A stretch of DNA of 52,660 nt from Candidatus Rokuibacteriota bacterium (GCA_023249095.1 JAHFDK010000017.1:1-52660); one strand, 5' to 3'. Shown: positions 39,338-48,513, counted from the first letter of the stretch. Made by a program: numbers and translations. The notes: generated by a model not told the origin, from the sequence alone.

Positions 39338-40053
39338 GGCGCGTCCTCCGTGTGCAGGTCGTATAGCCGCTGCACGTCGTCCGCGGAGAGGGCACCGCGT
39401 GGCGTGTCGAGGGCGATGGCGCCGCCGGCCAGGATGGCGATCCGGTCCGCGACGGCGAGCTCGCGGCCGAAGCTGTGTGTCGCCATGAGAATCGCGCCGC
39501 CGCGCGCCTTGAATGACGCGAGGTGCTCCTCGAGCCACTTCTTGGCGCGCTGGTCGAGGCCGGCGAAGGGCTCGTCGAGCAGCAGCACCTGCGGCCGCGC
39601 CAGGACAAACCGCGCGAGGGACAGCCGTCGCTTCATGCCGGCCGAGAACGTGCGCACCCGCTCGTCCGCGGCCCGATCGAGCTCCACCGACCCCAGTGCG
39701 CTGGCCAGCGCGGCGGCGGACGGACGCAGCCCGGCGAGCGTCGTCCAGAACCGCAGATTCTCGAGCGCGGTGAGGTCCTCGTAGACGTACGAGGCGTGGG
39801 CGACGAGCCCGATTTCGTGGCGGACGCGCTCGGCGTCCTTCGCGCAGTCGTGGCCCGCCACAATCGCGGTGCCGGATGTCGGGCGCACGAGGGTGGCCAG
39901 GATCTTGAGCAGCGTCGTCTTGCCCGCGCCGTTCGCGCCGAGCAGCGCCACCGCCTCGCCTTCACGGACGTCCACGTCGAGGCCGTCCAGCACGCGGTGG
40001 CTGCCGAAGGTCTTGCGGAGACCGGTCACTCGGATGCGAGGCTCGGACGTCAT
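39334..40053 (-). CDS. ccmA: Haem exporter ATPase CcmA
   Basis: This 239-residue ABC ATPase powers release of holo-CcmE. Walker A GANGAGKT is near residue 39, the signature is in RTFSAGMKRRLSLARFVLAR, and Walker B is VLLLDEPFAGLD. It is the first gene of the nine-gene ccmABCDEFGHI cluster. It lies 90 bases from the divergent peptide-permease gene, with a candidate promoter containing a repeated TGACCGGT sequence. Confidence 0.95.
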   Translation of the reverse strand: MTSEPRIRVTGLRKTFGSHRVLDGLDVDVREGEAVALLGANGAGKTTLLKILATLVRPTSGTAIVAGHDCAKDAERVRHEIGLVAHASYVYEDLTALENLRFWTTLAGLRPSAAALASALGSVELDRAADERVRTFSAGMKRRLSLARFVLARPQVLLLDEPFAGLDQRAKKWLEEHLASFKARGGAILMATHSFGRELAVADRIAILAGGAIALDTPRGALSADDVQRLYDLHTEDAP

Positions 40054-40068
40054 GGCTGAAACCGGTCA

Positions 40069-40097
40069 ATTCTCGCTTAGCGGCCGGGACCGGTCAA
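40069..40097 (-). promoter_or_regulatory. Candidate ccm operon promoter
   Basis: On the minus strand TTGACC, 17 bases and GAGAAT end 15 bases before the ccmA ATG. ACCGGTCA occurs at 40021, 40061 and 40089 (plus strand), so the -35 is part of a repeated motif that could be an operator. Confidence 0.4.
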
Positions 40098-40143
40098 GGA
40101 AACGGGAACTTGACTCGGTCGGGCGACCTCCTGCCAAATAGAC

Positions 40144-41106
40144 ATGGTCAGTAGATCGCGCACCGCCGGAGGATTTCGGTTGTTTCACTACACGCTGTCC
40201 CGTCTTCTGTGGTTACCACCGACGCTCTTGGCCATGGCCTTGGTCACCTTCCTGGTCATGCACGCGACGCCGGGAAGCCCGCTCGACCCGGTGGCGGAGG
40301 GCGCGAACCCGCTGTCTCCAGAGGCGCAGAAGAACCTCGCCAAGTACTACGGCCTCGACCGGCCGCTCCACGAGCAGTTCGCGATCTTCGTGAGCAAGGC
40401 GGTACACGGTGATTTCGGCAACTCCTTCGTGTACAAGACGCGAACGGTGCGTGAGATTCTCGTCGAGACGTTTCCAGTCTCGCTCCTGCTCGGCTCGATG
40501 GCGCTGGTGCTCGCCATCGTCGGCGGTCTCACGCTCGGCATCCTCGCCGCGGTCTACCAGAATCAGGCCTGGGACTACCTGTCGGTGAGCCTGGCGACCG
40601 TCGGCGTCGCCGTCCCGAACTTCGTCCTCGCGGTCTTCCTCATCATCCTCTTCTCGTTCGTCCTGCCGCTCTTCCCGACCGGCGGCTGGGACTCACCGCG
40701 GAACTGGGTGCTGCCGACCGTGGCGCTGGCGCTGGCGCCGATGGGGATCATCGCGCGTTTCACCCGCGCCAGCATGCTCGAGGTCATCCGCGCGGACTAC
40801 ACGCTCACCGCCCGCGCGAAGGGACTGGGCGAGGTGCCCGTCATCTTCAAGCACGCGCTCAAGAACGCGTTCATCCCGGTCGTGACCCTGCTCGGCCCGA
40901 TGTTCGCCGCGGTCGGGACCGGATCCTTCTTCGTCGAGTCGATTTTTCGAGTACCGGGTATGGGGCGCTTCTTCGTATTGTCGATGACGGGGCGAGATTA
41001 TCCGATGATCATGGCGGTCGTGCTGACCTACGGCGCTTTTCTCGCGGTCATGAACCTCGCCGTCGACCTCCTGTATGGCGTCCTCGACCCCCGCATCCGG
41101 TATTGA
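40144..41106 (+). CDS. Peptide-type ABC transporter permease (DppB-like), second locus
   Basis: This 320-residue membrane protein has about six helices. It has VMHATPGSPLDPVA, KYYGLDRPLHEQFAIFVSKA and the EAA loop YTLTARAKGLGEVPVIFKHA, and it ends LLYGVLDPRIRY. It starts a three-gene set (permease, permease, binding protein) without ATPases. The DppD/F-like ATPases at 10.5-12.5 kb, or ones elsewhere, may serve it. A TTGACT box at 40110 may drive it divergently from ccmA. Confidence 0.92.
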   Translation: MVSRSRTAGGFRLFHYTLSRLLWLPPTLLAMALVTFLVMHATPGSPLDPVAEGANPLSPEAQKNLAKYYGLDRPLHEQFAIFVSKAVHGDFGNSFVYKTRTVREILVETFPVSLLLGSMALVLAIVGGLTLGILAAVYQNQAWDYLSVSLATVGVAVPNFVLAVFLIILFSFVLPLFPTGGWDSPRNWVLPTVALALAPMGIIARFTRASMLEVIRADYTLTARAKGLGEVPVIFKHALKNAFIPVVTLLGPMFAAVGTGSFFVESIFRVPGMGRFFVLSMTGRDYPMIMAVVLTYGAFLAVMNLAVDLLYGVLDPRIRY

Positions 41107-42052
41107 ACTCGGAGGGGGGCTTCGCCCCCCTTCCGATGCCTCCCCCCAGGACGGATTGCGCGGGCGAAGCCCGCGCTCGGACGCGGCGCCTTCCGGCGAG
41201 ACGCCGATTCGCTCGTCGACCCTCTGGCGCGATGGCGCGCGCCGGCTCTTGCGCAATCGCCTGGCGGTGGCCGGCGGATCCGTCATCGTGCTGCTGTGCC
41301 TGATCGCGATCTTCGCCGACGTGCTCGCCCCGCTCCCGTACACCAAGACGAACTTCGATCGCCTCAACGAGGCGCCCTCGCGCGACTACCCGCTGGGGAC
41401 CGATCAGCTCGGCCGCGACCTGCTCTCGCGGATGATCCACGGCGCGCGGGTCTCCCTGATCGTCGGACTCGGCGCCCAGGTGATCGTCGTGCTGTTTGGC
41501 GTCCCGATCGGCGCGCTGTCGGGCTACCTGGGTGGCCGGGTCGACCTGTTCCTCACCCGCTTCGTCGACGTCATGTACGCGTTCCCGCGCCTCTTGTTCG
41601 TGATCCTGGTCATGTCGATGCTGGGCGCCGGGCTCTGGAACATCTTCATCGCAATCGGCCTCACCGGCTGGGTGGGGATTGCCCGCCAGACGCGCGCCCA
41701 GGTGCTGGCCATCAAGGAAAAGGAGTTCGTCGACGGGGCCCGCGCCCTCGGCGCCGGCTTCGGCCGCCTGCTCACCCGCCATATCCTGCCCAACGCGCTC
41801 TCGCCGATCGTCGTCGCGGTCACGTTCGGCATCCCGGAGGCGATCTTCACCGAGGCGGCGCTGTCCTTCATCGGCGTCGGGATCAACCCGCCCACGCCCT
41901 CGTGGGGTCAGATGGTGGGTGAGGGCCAGCAGTACATCCGGTCCTACTGGCATCTTTGTGTGTTCCCGTCGATCGCCATCGCGGTTACGATGCTGTCCTT
42001 CACGTTTTTCGGCGACGGGGTGAGAGATGCGCTGGACCCCAAGCTGAAATAG
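41075..42052 (+). CDS. Peptide-type ABC transporter permease (DppC-like), second locus
   Basis: The product is a 325-residue permease with DppC marks DYPLGTDQLGRDLLSRMIHG, the EAA loop FVDGARALGAGFGRLLTRHI and the ending FGDGVRDALDPKLK. The only in-frame ATG (41075) overlaps the preceding gene by 32 bases. It gives an unusual Gly/Pro/Ser-rich leader of about 45 residues. A pair of REP-like hairpins (41111-41176) lies inside that leader. Either the leader is translated through the hairpins or a later non-ATG start is used. Confidence 0.88.
   Translation: MASSTPASGIELGGGLRPPSDASPQDGLRGRSPRSDAAPSGETPIRSSTLWRDGARRLLRNRLAVAGGSVIVLLCLIAIFADVLAPLPYTKTNFDRLNEAPSRDYPLGTDQLGRDLLSRMIHGARVSLIVGLGAQVIVVLFGVPIGALSGYLGGRVDLFLTRFVDVMYAFPRLLFVILVMSMLGAGLWNIFIAIGLTGWVGIARQTRAQVLAIKEKEFVDGARALGAGFGRLLTRHILPNALSPIVVAVTFGIPEAIFTEAALSFIGVGINPPTPSWGQMVGEGQQYIRSYWHLCVFPSIAIAVTMLSFTFFGDGVRDALDPKLK
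41111..41176. repeat. Inverted pair of REP-like hairpins
   Basis: Hairpin one (41111-41133) has a GC stem with a TTC loop. Hairpin two (41158-41176) has GCGCGGGC and GCCCGCGC arms with a GAA loop. Their cores GGGCTTCGCCC (41117-41127) and GGGCGAAGCCC (41162-41172) are exact reverse complements, so the unit is an inverted doublet about 35 bases apart, like a bacterial BIME. It lies within the predicted 5' coding part of the second permease. Confidence 0.7.
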
Positions 42053-42067
42053 GAAGGAGACTCGCGC

Positions 42068-43804
42068 ATGCCTCCTGCTCGCATTTCCGACAGCCAGATG
42101 GAGCTCCTCGCAACGCGTCTCGCCGCCGTCGGCGTCGGGCGACGCGATTTCTTGAGAGTGGCCGCCGGGCTGGCGACGATGGGCGCGGCGGGCTTCAACG
42201 CGCGTCCCGTCTTGGCGGCGCCCAAGCTCGCCCCGGGCGAGAAGCTGGCCCGCGGGCAGCACGTACGAATCGGCGGTGGCGGCTGGTGGCAGAACGACCC
42301 CTCCAGCCACGACTACAACAAGGACCTGTACTGCACCGGTGTGCCCGCGCTCTGGGCCGGCCTGATGAAGTTCAACGTCGACTTCCAGCCCGTTCCCTAC
42401 GTGGCGAGCCACGTGACGTCCAGCGCCGACGGCTCGGTGTGGACCTTTACGATCCGCAAGGACTCCAGGTGGTCGGATGGCTCCCCGTGCACGGCGCGCG
42501 ATTTCGAGTGGTCGTGGAAGCGCCAGATGGATCCGGCGAGCAAGAACCCGTACTCCAGCTACTTCTACGACATCAAGGGCGCCGAGCCATTCAACAAGAG
42601 CAAGGTGCCGGATGCCTCCCAGGTCGGCGTGCACGCCAAGGACGACTGGACGCTCGAGGTGACGCTCGAGGGGCCGCGGGGATACTTCCCGGTGCTGTCG
42701 GCGTACCTCGCGGCGCTTCCCGCTCACCGGCCCTCGGTCGAGAAGCACGGCGACAAGTGGACGGAGGCCGCCAACATCGTCTGCAACGGGCCCTTTGTGC
42801 TCGAGACGTGGGAGCACAACAGAGTCATGGTGCTGCGCCGGAACAAGCACTTCATCGGCGCCAGGGACGTGACGCTGGACAAGGTGACGATCCCCATCGT
42901 CCCGGTGCAGTCCGGCGCCCTGCCGTACGAGAACAACGAGCTCGACATCTCGCCGCTGCAGACGGGCGATCTCAAGCGATTGCGCGACGATCCCCGGACC
43001 GCGAAGCAAGTGTTCCGATATCCGTTCCCCGGCACCTGGTACTTGATCCCGCAGGTGACGAAGCCGCCCTTCGACAATGTGAAGGTGCGCCGGGCGGTGG
43101 GGCACGCCGTCGACCGGGAGAACGTGGTGAAGGTGGCTGATGGCTTCGCCATTCCTGCCTACTCCATGATCCCGCCGGGCTTTCCCGGTGCGGTGGACGA
43201 CAAGAAGATCCGCGACATCCAGCGCTTCGATCCCAAAGCCGCGATGGCGCAGCTCAAGGGCACGCCGTTCGAGGGGGGTCGCAACTGGCCGAAGATCACC
43301 CTGACCATGCGCGAGGAGGGCCTCGGGTCCAAGCCGCTCGCCGAGGCCGTGCAGGCCGTGCTTCTCGAGCACCTCAACATGAGGACGGAGCTGGAGATCC
43401 TGGAGCAGCGCGTCTTCCGCGCCGGCCTCTGGAAGAACGACTACCAGTTCGTCTGGATCCGCTGGTTCATGGACTACCCGGACCCGCACAACGAGTACTT
43501 CGACACGTTCTACGGCAAGAAGACGGAGGGGAAGCGCCAGGCCTGGGGCAACGACGCCTTCGACCGTGAGCTCGAGGCCGGGCGCGATACGCGCGACGCC
43601 AAGAAGCGGCTCGCCAACTACGCCAGGGCCGAGGAGATCATGCAGACGGACGGGGGCTACGTTCCGGTGGCCTGGGTCGCGCGCTGGGCCGCGGCCAAGC
43701 CGCAGGTGCGGGGGCTGGAAAAGAACAAGCTGGGAGAGACCGTCGTCGACGGCAACATCTACGTCGACATGTTGCCCCGCGTCTACATCGTGGATAAGGC
43801 CTGA
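42068..43804 (+). CDS. ABC substrate-binding protein family 5 with Tat-like signal
   Basis: This 578-residue SBP_bac_5 protein has a twin-arginine-type leader (GRRDFLRVAAGLATMGAAGF) preceded by a long n-region. Internal blocks RWSDGSPCTARDFEWSWKRQ, NIVCNGPFVLETWEHN and IRWFMDYPDPHNEYFDTFYG fit peptide- or oligosaccharide-binding members. AAGGAG lies close before the ATG. It is quite different from the tandem binding proteins at 12.6-15.9 kb, so this is a separate uptake system. A folded-state export route suggests a cofactor or rapid folding. Confidence 0.92.
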   Translation: MPPARISDSQMELLATRLAAVGVGRRDFLRVAAGLATMGAAGFNARPVLAAPKLAPGEKLARGQHVRIGGGGWWQNDPSSHDYNKDLYCTGVPALWAGLMKFNVDFQPVPYVASHVTSSADGSVWTFTIRKDSRWSDGSPCTARDFEWSWKRQMDPASKNPYSSYFYDIKGAEPFNKSKVPDASQVGVHAKDDWTLEVTLEGPRGYFPVLSAYLAALPAHRPSVEKHGDKWTEAANIVCNGPFVLETWEHNRVMVLRRNKHFIGARDVTLDKVTIPIVPVQSGALPYENNELDISPLQTGDLKRLRDDPRTAKQVFRYPFPGTWYLIPQVTKPPFDNVKVRRAVGHAVDRENVVKVADGFAIPAYSMIPPGFPGAVDDKKIRDIQRFDPKAAMAQLKGTPFEGGRNWPKITLTMREEGLGSKPLAEAVQAVLLEHLNMRTELEILEQRVFRAGLWKNDYQFVWIRWFMDYPDPHNEYFDTFYGKKTEGKRQAWGNDAFDRELEAGRDTRDAKKRLANYARAEEIMQTDGGYVPVAWVARWAAAKPQVRGLEKNKLGETVVDGNIYVDMLPRVYIVDKA

Positions 43805-43816
43805 GCGGCTCGCGAA

Positions 43817-44668
43817 CTAGACTCGCATCGCCCGGAGGCGGGCGATGCGCTCCTCCAGGGGAGGATGGGTCGAGAAGAGCCGCATCAGCGTCTGGCCACT
43901 GAGCGGATTCACGATGAAGAGATGCGCGGTCGCCGGCGTCGCATTCGCCATCGGCATCGCCTGGTTCGCCATCTGGAGTTTCTCGAGGGCCTTTGCGAGC
44001 CCCCAGGGGCGGCCGGCGACGCGCGCGCCGGTGGCGTCGGCCTGGAACTCCCGCGAGCGCGAGACGGCCATCTGCACGAGCATGGCCGCGATCGGCGCGA
44101 GGACCGCCAGCAGGATCATCGCGATCGGGTTCGACCCGCCCTCTTCGTCGTCCCGGCTTCGCCCGCCGAATATCGCGGCCCACTGGGCCATGTGCGCGAG
44201 GTAGGTGATTGCGCCGGCGAGCGTCGCGGCGACGGTCGCGATCAGCACGTCGCGGTTCTTCACGTGCGAGAGCTCGTGTGCCAGCACACCCTCGAGCTCT
44301 TCCTCGTCGAGGATCCGCATGATCCCCTCGGTGACCGCCACGACGGCGTGCTGCGGGTTGCGGCCGGTGGCAAAGGCGTTCGGCGTCTCGCTCGGGATCA
44401 AGTAGACCCGCGGCATCGGAATGTCGGCGCGCGTGGCGAGGCGATGGACGATCGCGTAGAGTCGGGGTGCGGCGGCCTCGTCGATGGGGCGGGCACCGTA
44501 CGCGGCCAGCACGATCTTGTCCGAGAACCAGTAGCTCACGAAGTTCATGGCCAGGGCGAGGAAGAAGGCGATCATCATTCCTTGCTGGCCCCCGATGGCG
44601 CCACCAAGGAGAACGAGCATAGCCGTCAGGACCGCCAGAAGCAGCCCGGTCTTGAATATGTTTGACAT
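43817..44668 (-). CDS. htpX: HtpX zinc metalloprotease (M48)
   Basis: This 283-residue inner-membrane protease has two N-terminal helices and the zinc site [10 protein letters not shown] near residue 130. The third ligand Glu is in [12 protein letters not shown], and there is a further helix pair between them. The tail [17 protein letters not shown] is typical. It removes damaged membrane proteins. It stands alone, converging on the binding-protein gene (12-base gap) and divergent from DUF177, with its own promoter. Confidence 0.95.
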   Translation of the reverse strand: MSNIFKTGLLLAVLTAMLVLLGGAIGGQQGMMIAFFLALAMNFVSYWFSDKIVLAAYGARPIDEAAAPRLYAIVHRLATRADIPMPRVYLIPSETPNAFATGRNPQHAVVAVTEGIMRILDEEELEGVLAHELSHVKNRDVLIATVAATLAGAITYLAHMAQWAAIFGGRSRDDEEGGSNPIAMILLAVLAPIAAMLVQMAVSRSREFQADATGARVAGRPWGLAKALEKLQMANQAMPMANATPATAHLFIVNPLSGQTLMRLFSTHPPLEERIARLRAMRV

Positions 44669-44675
44669 GGTCGAA

Positions 44676-44704
44676 GCCTAGCAGAGGGCATCCGGCGGGT
44701 CAAA
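44676..44704 (-). promoter_or_regulatory. Promoter of htpX
   Basis: On the minus strand TTGACC, a 17-base spacer and TGC-TAGGCT (extended -10) end seven bases before the htpX ATG. This predicts a leaderless mRNA. Confidence 0.55.
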
Positions 44705-44718
44705 TCTAGTCAAATGCC

Positions 44719-44748
44719 TTGACTTGCCCCCGTAACGGCCGATATACT
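44719..44748 (+). promoter_or_regulatory. Promoter of the DUF177-rpmF-plsX-fab cluster
   Basis: TTGACT, an 18-base spacer and TATACT lie about 47 bases before the DUF177 ATG. No other strong promoter was noticed until the end of the cluster, so it may drive most of the fab genes. Confidence 0.6.
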
Positions 44749-44795
44749 GACGCGACTTGCGTGAAAAATCGTTTGTTGACGAAGAGTTAGCTCTC

Positions 44796-45305
44796 ATGAT
44801 CGTTCGAGTTCCGGATATAGGGAGTGAGGGGTTGAGCGTGACCGAAGCGGCCGCGCTTGGGCCAGTCTACCGAGACCCGACGTGGCGGCTCGATGGTGTG
44901 CGTCTCCACCTGGAGCGGGACGGTATCGACGTCTTCGTGACCGGGGAGATCCGGGCGGCGGTGTCGCAGGTCTGCGGGCGCTGCCTCGAGCCGTCGCCGG
45001 TGGAGGTGACGGCCGCGATCGATGTGCGGCTGGTCCCGCGTCCGGCCACGGCGGACACGGTCGAGCTCGCCCCCGATGACCTGGACGTCGACTTCTACAA
45101 GAAGGACGAGATCGACGTGGGCGCCTTGATCGAGACCGAGACGGCGCTCGCGCTACCCATGAAGCCGCTGTGCCGCGAAGGGTGCCTCGGGCTCTGTCCG
45201 GTCTGCGGCGGCAACCGGAACCTGGTTCAGTGTACGTGCCAGCAGCGGCCGCCAGATCCACGTCTGGCGGTCCTCAAGGACCTGGCCACGCGACTCCCCC
45301 GCTAG
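44796..45305 (+). CDS. DUF177 (YceD-like) 23S rRNA accumulation protein
   Basis: This 169-residue DUF177 protein has the CGRCLEP motif in the middle and the family end [21 protein letters not shown], probably a zinc site. Relatives (YceD) are encoded before rpmF and affect 23S rRNA levels. An upstream in-frame TTG at 44757 is possible, but the ATG at 44796 gives the conserved N-terminus. It is ten bases from rpmF. Confidence 0.9.
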   Translation: MIVRVPDIGSEGLSVTEAAALGPVYRDPTWRLDGVRLHLERDGIDVFVTGEIRAAVSQVCGRCLEPSPVEVTAAIDVRLVPRPATADTVELAPDDLDVDFYKKDEIDVGALIETETALALPMKPLCREGCLGLCPVCGGNRNLVQCTCQQRPPDPRLAVLKDLATRLPR

Positions 45306-45315
45306 GAGACACCGC

Positions 45316-45498
45316 ATGCCTCTGCCGAAACGACGCCATTCCAAGACGCGCGGGCGCAAGCGCCGCACGCACTACAAGCTCGCCGCACCGGCGCGTTCGG
45401 TGTGCCCCCAGTGCCGCGAGACCAAGCTGCCGCACCGCGTCTGTCCGCACTGCGGGTACTACAAAGGTCGGGAGATCGTTGCCGTCGAAGGGACCTAG
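45316..45498 (+). CDS. rpmF: 50S ribosomal protein L32
   Basis: The 60-residue L32 begins [17 protein letters not shown] and keeps the zinc-binding CPQC and CPHCGYYKG pairs, so it is the zinc (C+) form. GGAG lies nine bases before the ATG. DUF177-rpmF-plsX is a widely conserved order that links ribosome and membrane-lipid synthesis. Confidence 0.97.
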   Translation: MPLPKRRHSKTRGRKRRTHYKLAAPARSVCPQCRETKLPHRVCPHCGYYKGREIVAVEGT

Positions 45499-45519
45499 CC
45501 GATCCCGTCGCCGCCAGCG

Positions 45520-46542
45520 ATGAAGATTGCGGTGGACGCCATGGGCGGCGACCACGGCCCCAGGGTCGTGGTGGAAGGCGCGGTCGCCGCGGTCCGGGAG
45601 TTCGGCGCGTCCGTCATCCTCGTGGGCGACCGGCCGGCGATCGACCGTGAGGTCGTCCGGCTGAATGCTCAGGGCTTGGCGCTCGAGATCCGCCATGCCT
45701 CGCAGGTCGTTGGGATGGCGGAGATCCCGTCGCACGCGCTCCGGCGCAAGCGTGACTCGTCCCTGCGCGTGGCCGCCGAGCTCGTCAAGGAGGGCCAAGC
45801 CTCCGCCTTCATCTCGGCCGGCAACACCGGCGCCGCGATGGCGATTTCCATGTTCGTCATCGGGGTTCTTCCCGGCGTCGACCGGCCGGCGATCGCGGCG
45901 GTGCTTCCCAATCTGAGGAAATTCACGATCCTGCTGGATGCCGGCGCCAACGTCAATCCCAAAGCCGAGCACCTCTTGCAGTTCGCCGTCATGGGCCACG
46001 TGTACGCGCGGGACATCCTCGGGCTCGACAGCCCGCGGGTCGGGATCCTCTCGGTCGGCGAGGAGGAGGGCAAGGGCAACGAGCTCACGAAGGAGGCCTA
46101 CGAGCAGCTGCGCGAGTCGTCGCTCAATTTCGTGGGCAACGTGGAGGGCCGCGACATCTACAACGGCCGGTGCGATGTCGTCGTGACCGACGGCTTCACC
46201 GGCAACGTGGCGCTCAAGATCTCCGAGAGCCTCGCCGATATGCTGGGCTCCATGATCAAGGAAGAGCTCATGCGGGACGTGCGGTCGAAGCTCGGCGCGA
46301 AGCTCGCGATGCCGGCCTTCGAGCGGTTCCGGCGCCGCATCGATTACACCGAGATGGGCGGCGCGCCGCTGCTCGGCATTGACGGCGCCGCTATCATCTG
46401 TCACGGTGCTTCACCGGTGAAGGCCATCAAGAACGCGGTGCGGGTGGCGCAGGAGTGGGCGAGCGCCGGGTTGAACGAGCACATCAAGGCTGCGTTGGGC
46501 GCCGAAGAGGCGCGCGGCGGCCGCGAAGGGGGGCGCGAATGA
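45520..46542 (+). CDS. plsX: Phosphate acyltransferase PlsX
   Basis: This 340-residue enzyme makes acyl-phosphate from acyl-ACP for phospholipid synthesis. It has AVDAMGGDHGPRVVVEGA at the start, SAGNTGAAMAISMFVIG, LLDAGANVNPKAEHLLQFA, VGNVEGRDIYNG and DVVVTDGFTGNVALKISE, all canonical. It is followed by fabH with an ATGA overlap. The charged GGREGGRE tail is unusual but lies outside the fold. Confidence 0.96.
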   Translation: MKIAVDAMGGDHGPRVVVEGAVAAVREFGASVILVGDRPAIDREVVRLNAQGLALEIRHASQVVGMAEIPSHALRRKRDSSLRVAAELVKEGQASAFISAGNTGAAMAISMFVIGVLPGVDRPAIAAVLPNLRKFTILLDAGANVNPKAEHLLQFAVMGHVYARDILGLDSPRVGILSVGEEEGKGNELTKEAYEQLRESSLNFVGNVEGRDIYNGRCDVVVTDGFTGNVALKISESLADMLGSMIKEELMRDVRSKLGAKLAMPAFERFRRRIDYTEMGGAPLLGIDGAAIICHGASPVKAIKNAVRVAQEWASAGLNEHIKAALGAEEARGGREGGRE

Positions 46543-47519
46543 CGCGAGCGAGAATCACGGGAGTCGGCGCCTACGCGCCCAAGCGGATCCTGACGAACGC
46601 CGATCTGGAGAAGATGATCGACACGAACGACGAGTGGATCGTGCAGCGGAGCGGCATCCGCGAGCGCCGCATCGCGGACGAGAACGAAGCGACGTCCGAC
46701 CTCGCCGTGAAGGCGGCGCAGCAGGCGCTCGAGCGCGCCAACCTCGTGCCGGAGGACATCGAATTCATCGCGGTCGGGACGACCACGCCGGACATGTTCT
46801 TCCCCAGCGTCGGGAACATCGTCCAGCACCGGCTCGGCTGCCGGCGCGCGGGTTCCGTCGACATGCTGGCCGCCTGCGCGGGCTCGATCTACAGCCTGTC
46901 GATCGGCTCCCAGTTCATCCAGACCGGCAAGTACCGGCGCGTCCTGTGCATCGGCGCCGAGACGCTCTCGCGGATCACGGACTTCACCGACCGGGGAACG
47001 TGCGTGCTCCTCGCCGACGCGGCGGGGGCGGCGGTGCTCGAGCCTTCCGACGACGAGCGCGGGATCATCGACTTCGATCTCTACTCGGACGGCCAGTACT
47101 GGGACCTGCTCTACATGCCGGGCGGCGGATCGCGGCATCCCACCACGAAGGAAACGGTCGAGGCGCGGATGCACTACGCGAAGATGAAGGGCAATGAGGT
47201 CTTCAAGGTCGCCGTCCGCCTGTTCGTGGATTGCGCCGAGCGGATTCTCGCGCGCAACGGATTCACCGCCGCCGACGTGAGCCTGTTCATCCCGCACCAG
47301 GCGAACCTCCGCATCATCGAGGCCGCGGCCAAGCGCGTGAACCTGCCGATGGAGCGGGTTTTCGTCAACGTCGACCGTTACGGCAACACCGGCGCCGCGT
47401 CGGTGTACGTCGCGCTCGAGGAAGCCATCGCCGCCGGCCGCTTGAAGCGCGGCGACCTCGTGCTGCTCGTCGCGTTCGGTGGAGGCTTCGCGTGGGGCGC
47501 CGCCCTCATGCGGTGGTGA
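46539..47519 (+). CDS. fabH: 3-oxoacyl-ACP synthase III FabH
   Basis: This 326-residue initiating condensing enzyme joins acetyl-CoA and malonyl-ACP. The active Cys is C113 in DMLAACAGSIYSL. His is in LFIPHQANLRIIEAA and Asn in VDRYGNTGAASVY, completing the Cys-His-Asn triad. DEWIVQRSGIRERRIAD is also typical. The ATG overlaps the plsX stop. Confidence 0.95.
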   Translation: MTRARITGVGAYAPKRILTNADLEKMIDTNDEWIVQRSGIRERRIADENEATSDLAVKAAQQALERANLVPEDIEFIAVGTTTPDMFFPSVGNIVQHRLGCRRAGSVDMLAACAGSIYSLSIGSQFIQTGKYRRVLCIGAETLSRITDFTDRGTCVLLADAAGAAVLEPSDDERGIIDFDLYSDGQYWDLLYMPGGGSRHPTTKETVEARMHYAKMKGNEVFKVAVRLFVDCAERILARNGFTAADVSLFIPHQANLRIIEAAAKRVNLPMERVFVNVDRYGNTGAASVYVALEEAIAAGRLKRGDLVLLVAFGGGFAWGAALMRW

Positions 47520-47550
47520 CCACGCCGGAGAGGCGGATCGACCCGCTACC

Positions 47551-48513
47551 ATGACCATCGCGTTCTTGTTCCCCGGCCAGGGCTCCCAGGCGGTCGGGAT
47601 GGGCAAAGGGTTTTACGAGACGTCGGCCGGCGCCAAGGCGGTCTTCGAGGAAGCGAACGCGGCGCTCGGCTTCGACCTCGCCCGACTCGTGTTCGACGGT
47701 CCCGAGGCCGAGCTGGCGCTGACCGCGAATACCCAGCCCGCGGTGCTGACCGCGTGCGTGGCGGCGGCGACCGTGTGCGCCGAGCGCGGCCTTCGACCTG
47801 CCCTCACCGCGGGCCACAGCTTGGGTGAGTACGCGGCGCTGGTCGTCGCCGGCGCGCTCCGCTTCTCCGATGCAGTCGGGCTCGTGCGCAAGCGGGGCGA
47901 GTTCATGCAGGACGCGGTGCCCGTCGGGATCGGCGCGATGGCGGCGATCATGGGTCTCGAGCTCGGCGTCGTCGAGCAGGTGTGCGCCGAGGCCGCCCGG
48001 GGCGACGTCGTCGAGATCGCGAACGTGAACTCGGCCTTGCAGATCGTGATCGCCGGTCATCGCGCGGCCGTCGAGCGCGCCGTCGCGCTGGCCACCGGGC
48101 GAGGCGGGAAGATGAGCGTGACGTTGCCCGTGAGCGCGCCCTTCCATTGCTCGCTCATGGCGCCGGCGGGCGCCAGGCTTGCCCGCGAGCTCGACGGAGC
48201 CGTGGTCGTCGACCCCGCGGTGCCCGTCGTCCGGAACGTCGACGCTGGGGTGACCCGTACGGCGGGGGAGGTACGACCCTTCCTGCTGCGCCAGGTCGCC
48301 AGCCGCGTGCGGTGGACCGACTGCGTGCGCCGGCTCGCCGAGGAGGGCGCGACCGCGTTCGTCGAGGTGGGGCCCGGGCGTGTGCTGACGGGTCTGCTGA
48401 GGCGCATCATCGCGGGCGCTCGCGGCCTGTCGATCGAGGATCCGGAAGGTCTCGAGCGGGCGCTCGCGGCCGTCGCAGGTGCCGGGGCCTCGCCGTCCGA
48501 GGCGAGCCGATGA
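47551..48513 (+). CDS. fabD: Malonyl-CoA:ACP transacylase FabD
   Basis: This 320-residue enzyme has [19 protein letters not shown] and the nucleophile in [13 protein letters not shown] (Ser90). The Arg is in [12 protein letters not shown], the catalytic His in [15 protein letters not shown], and [13 protein letters not shown] lies near the end. It loads malonate onto ACP. The gene starts 31 bases after fabH with a GGAGAGG site and overlaps fabG as ATGA. Confidence 0.95.
   Translation: MTIAFLFPGQGSQAVGMGKGFYETSAGAKAVFEEANAALGFDLARLVFDGPEAELALTANTQPAVLTACVAAATVCAERGLRPALTAGHSLGEYAALVVAGALRFSDAVGLVRKRGEFMQDAVPVGIGAMAAIMGLELGVVEQVCAEAARGDVVEIANVNSALQIVIAGHRAAVERAVALATGRGGKMSVTLPVSAPFHCSLMAPAGARLARELDGAVVVDPAVPVVRNVDAGVTRTAGEVRPFLLRQVASRVRWTDCVRRLAEEGATAFVEVGPGRVLTGLLRRIIAGARGLSIEDPEGLERALAAVAGAGASPSEASR

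Noticed and set aside
41048..43489. Minus-strand open frame of about 810 codons opposite the second peptide ABC set
   Set aside because: This is a shadow of two permeases and a binding protein with clear motifs and ribosome sites.
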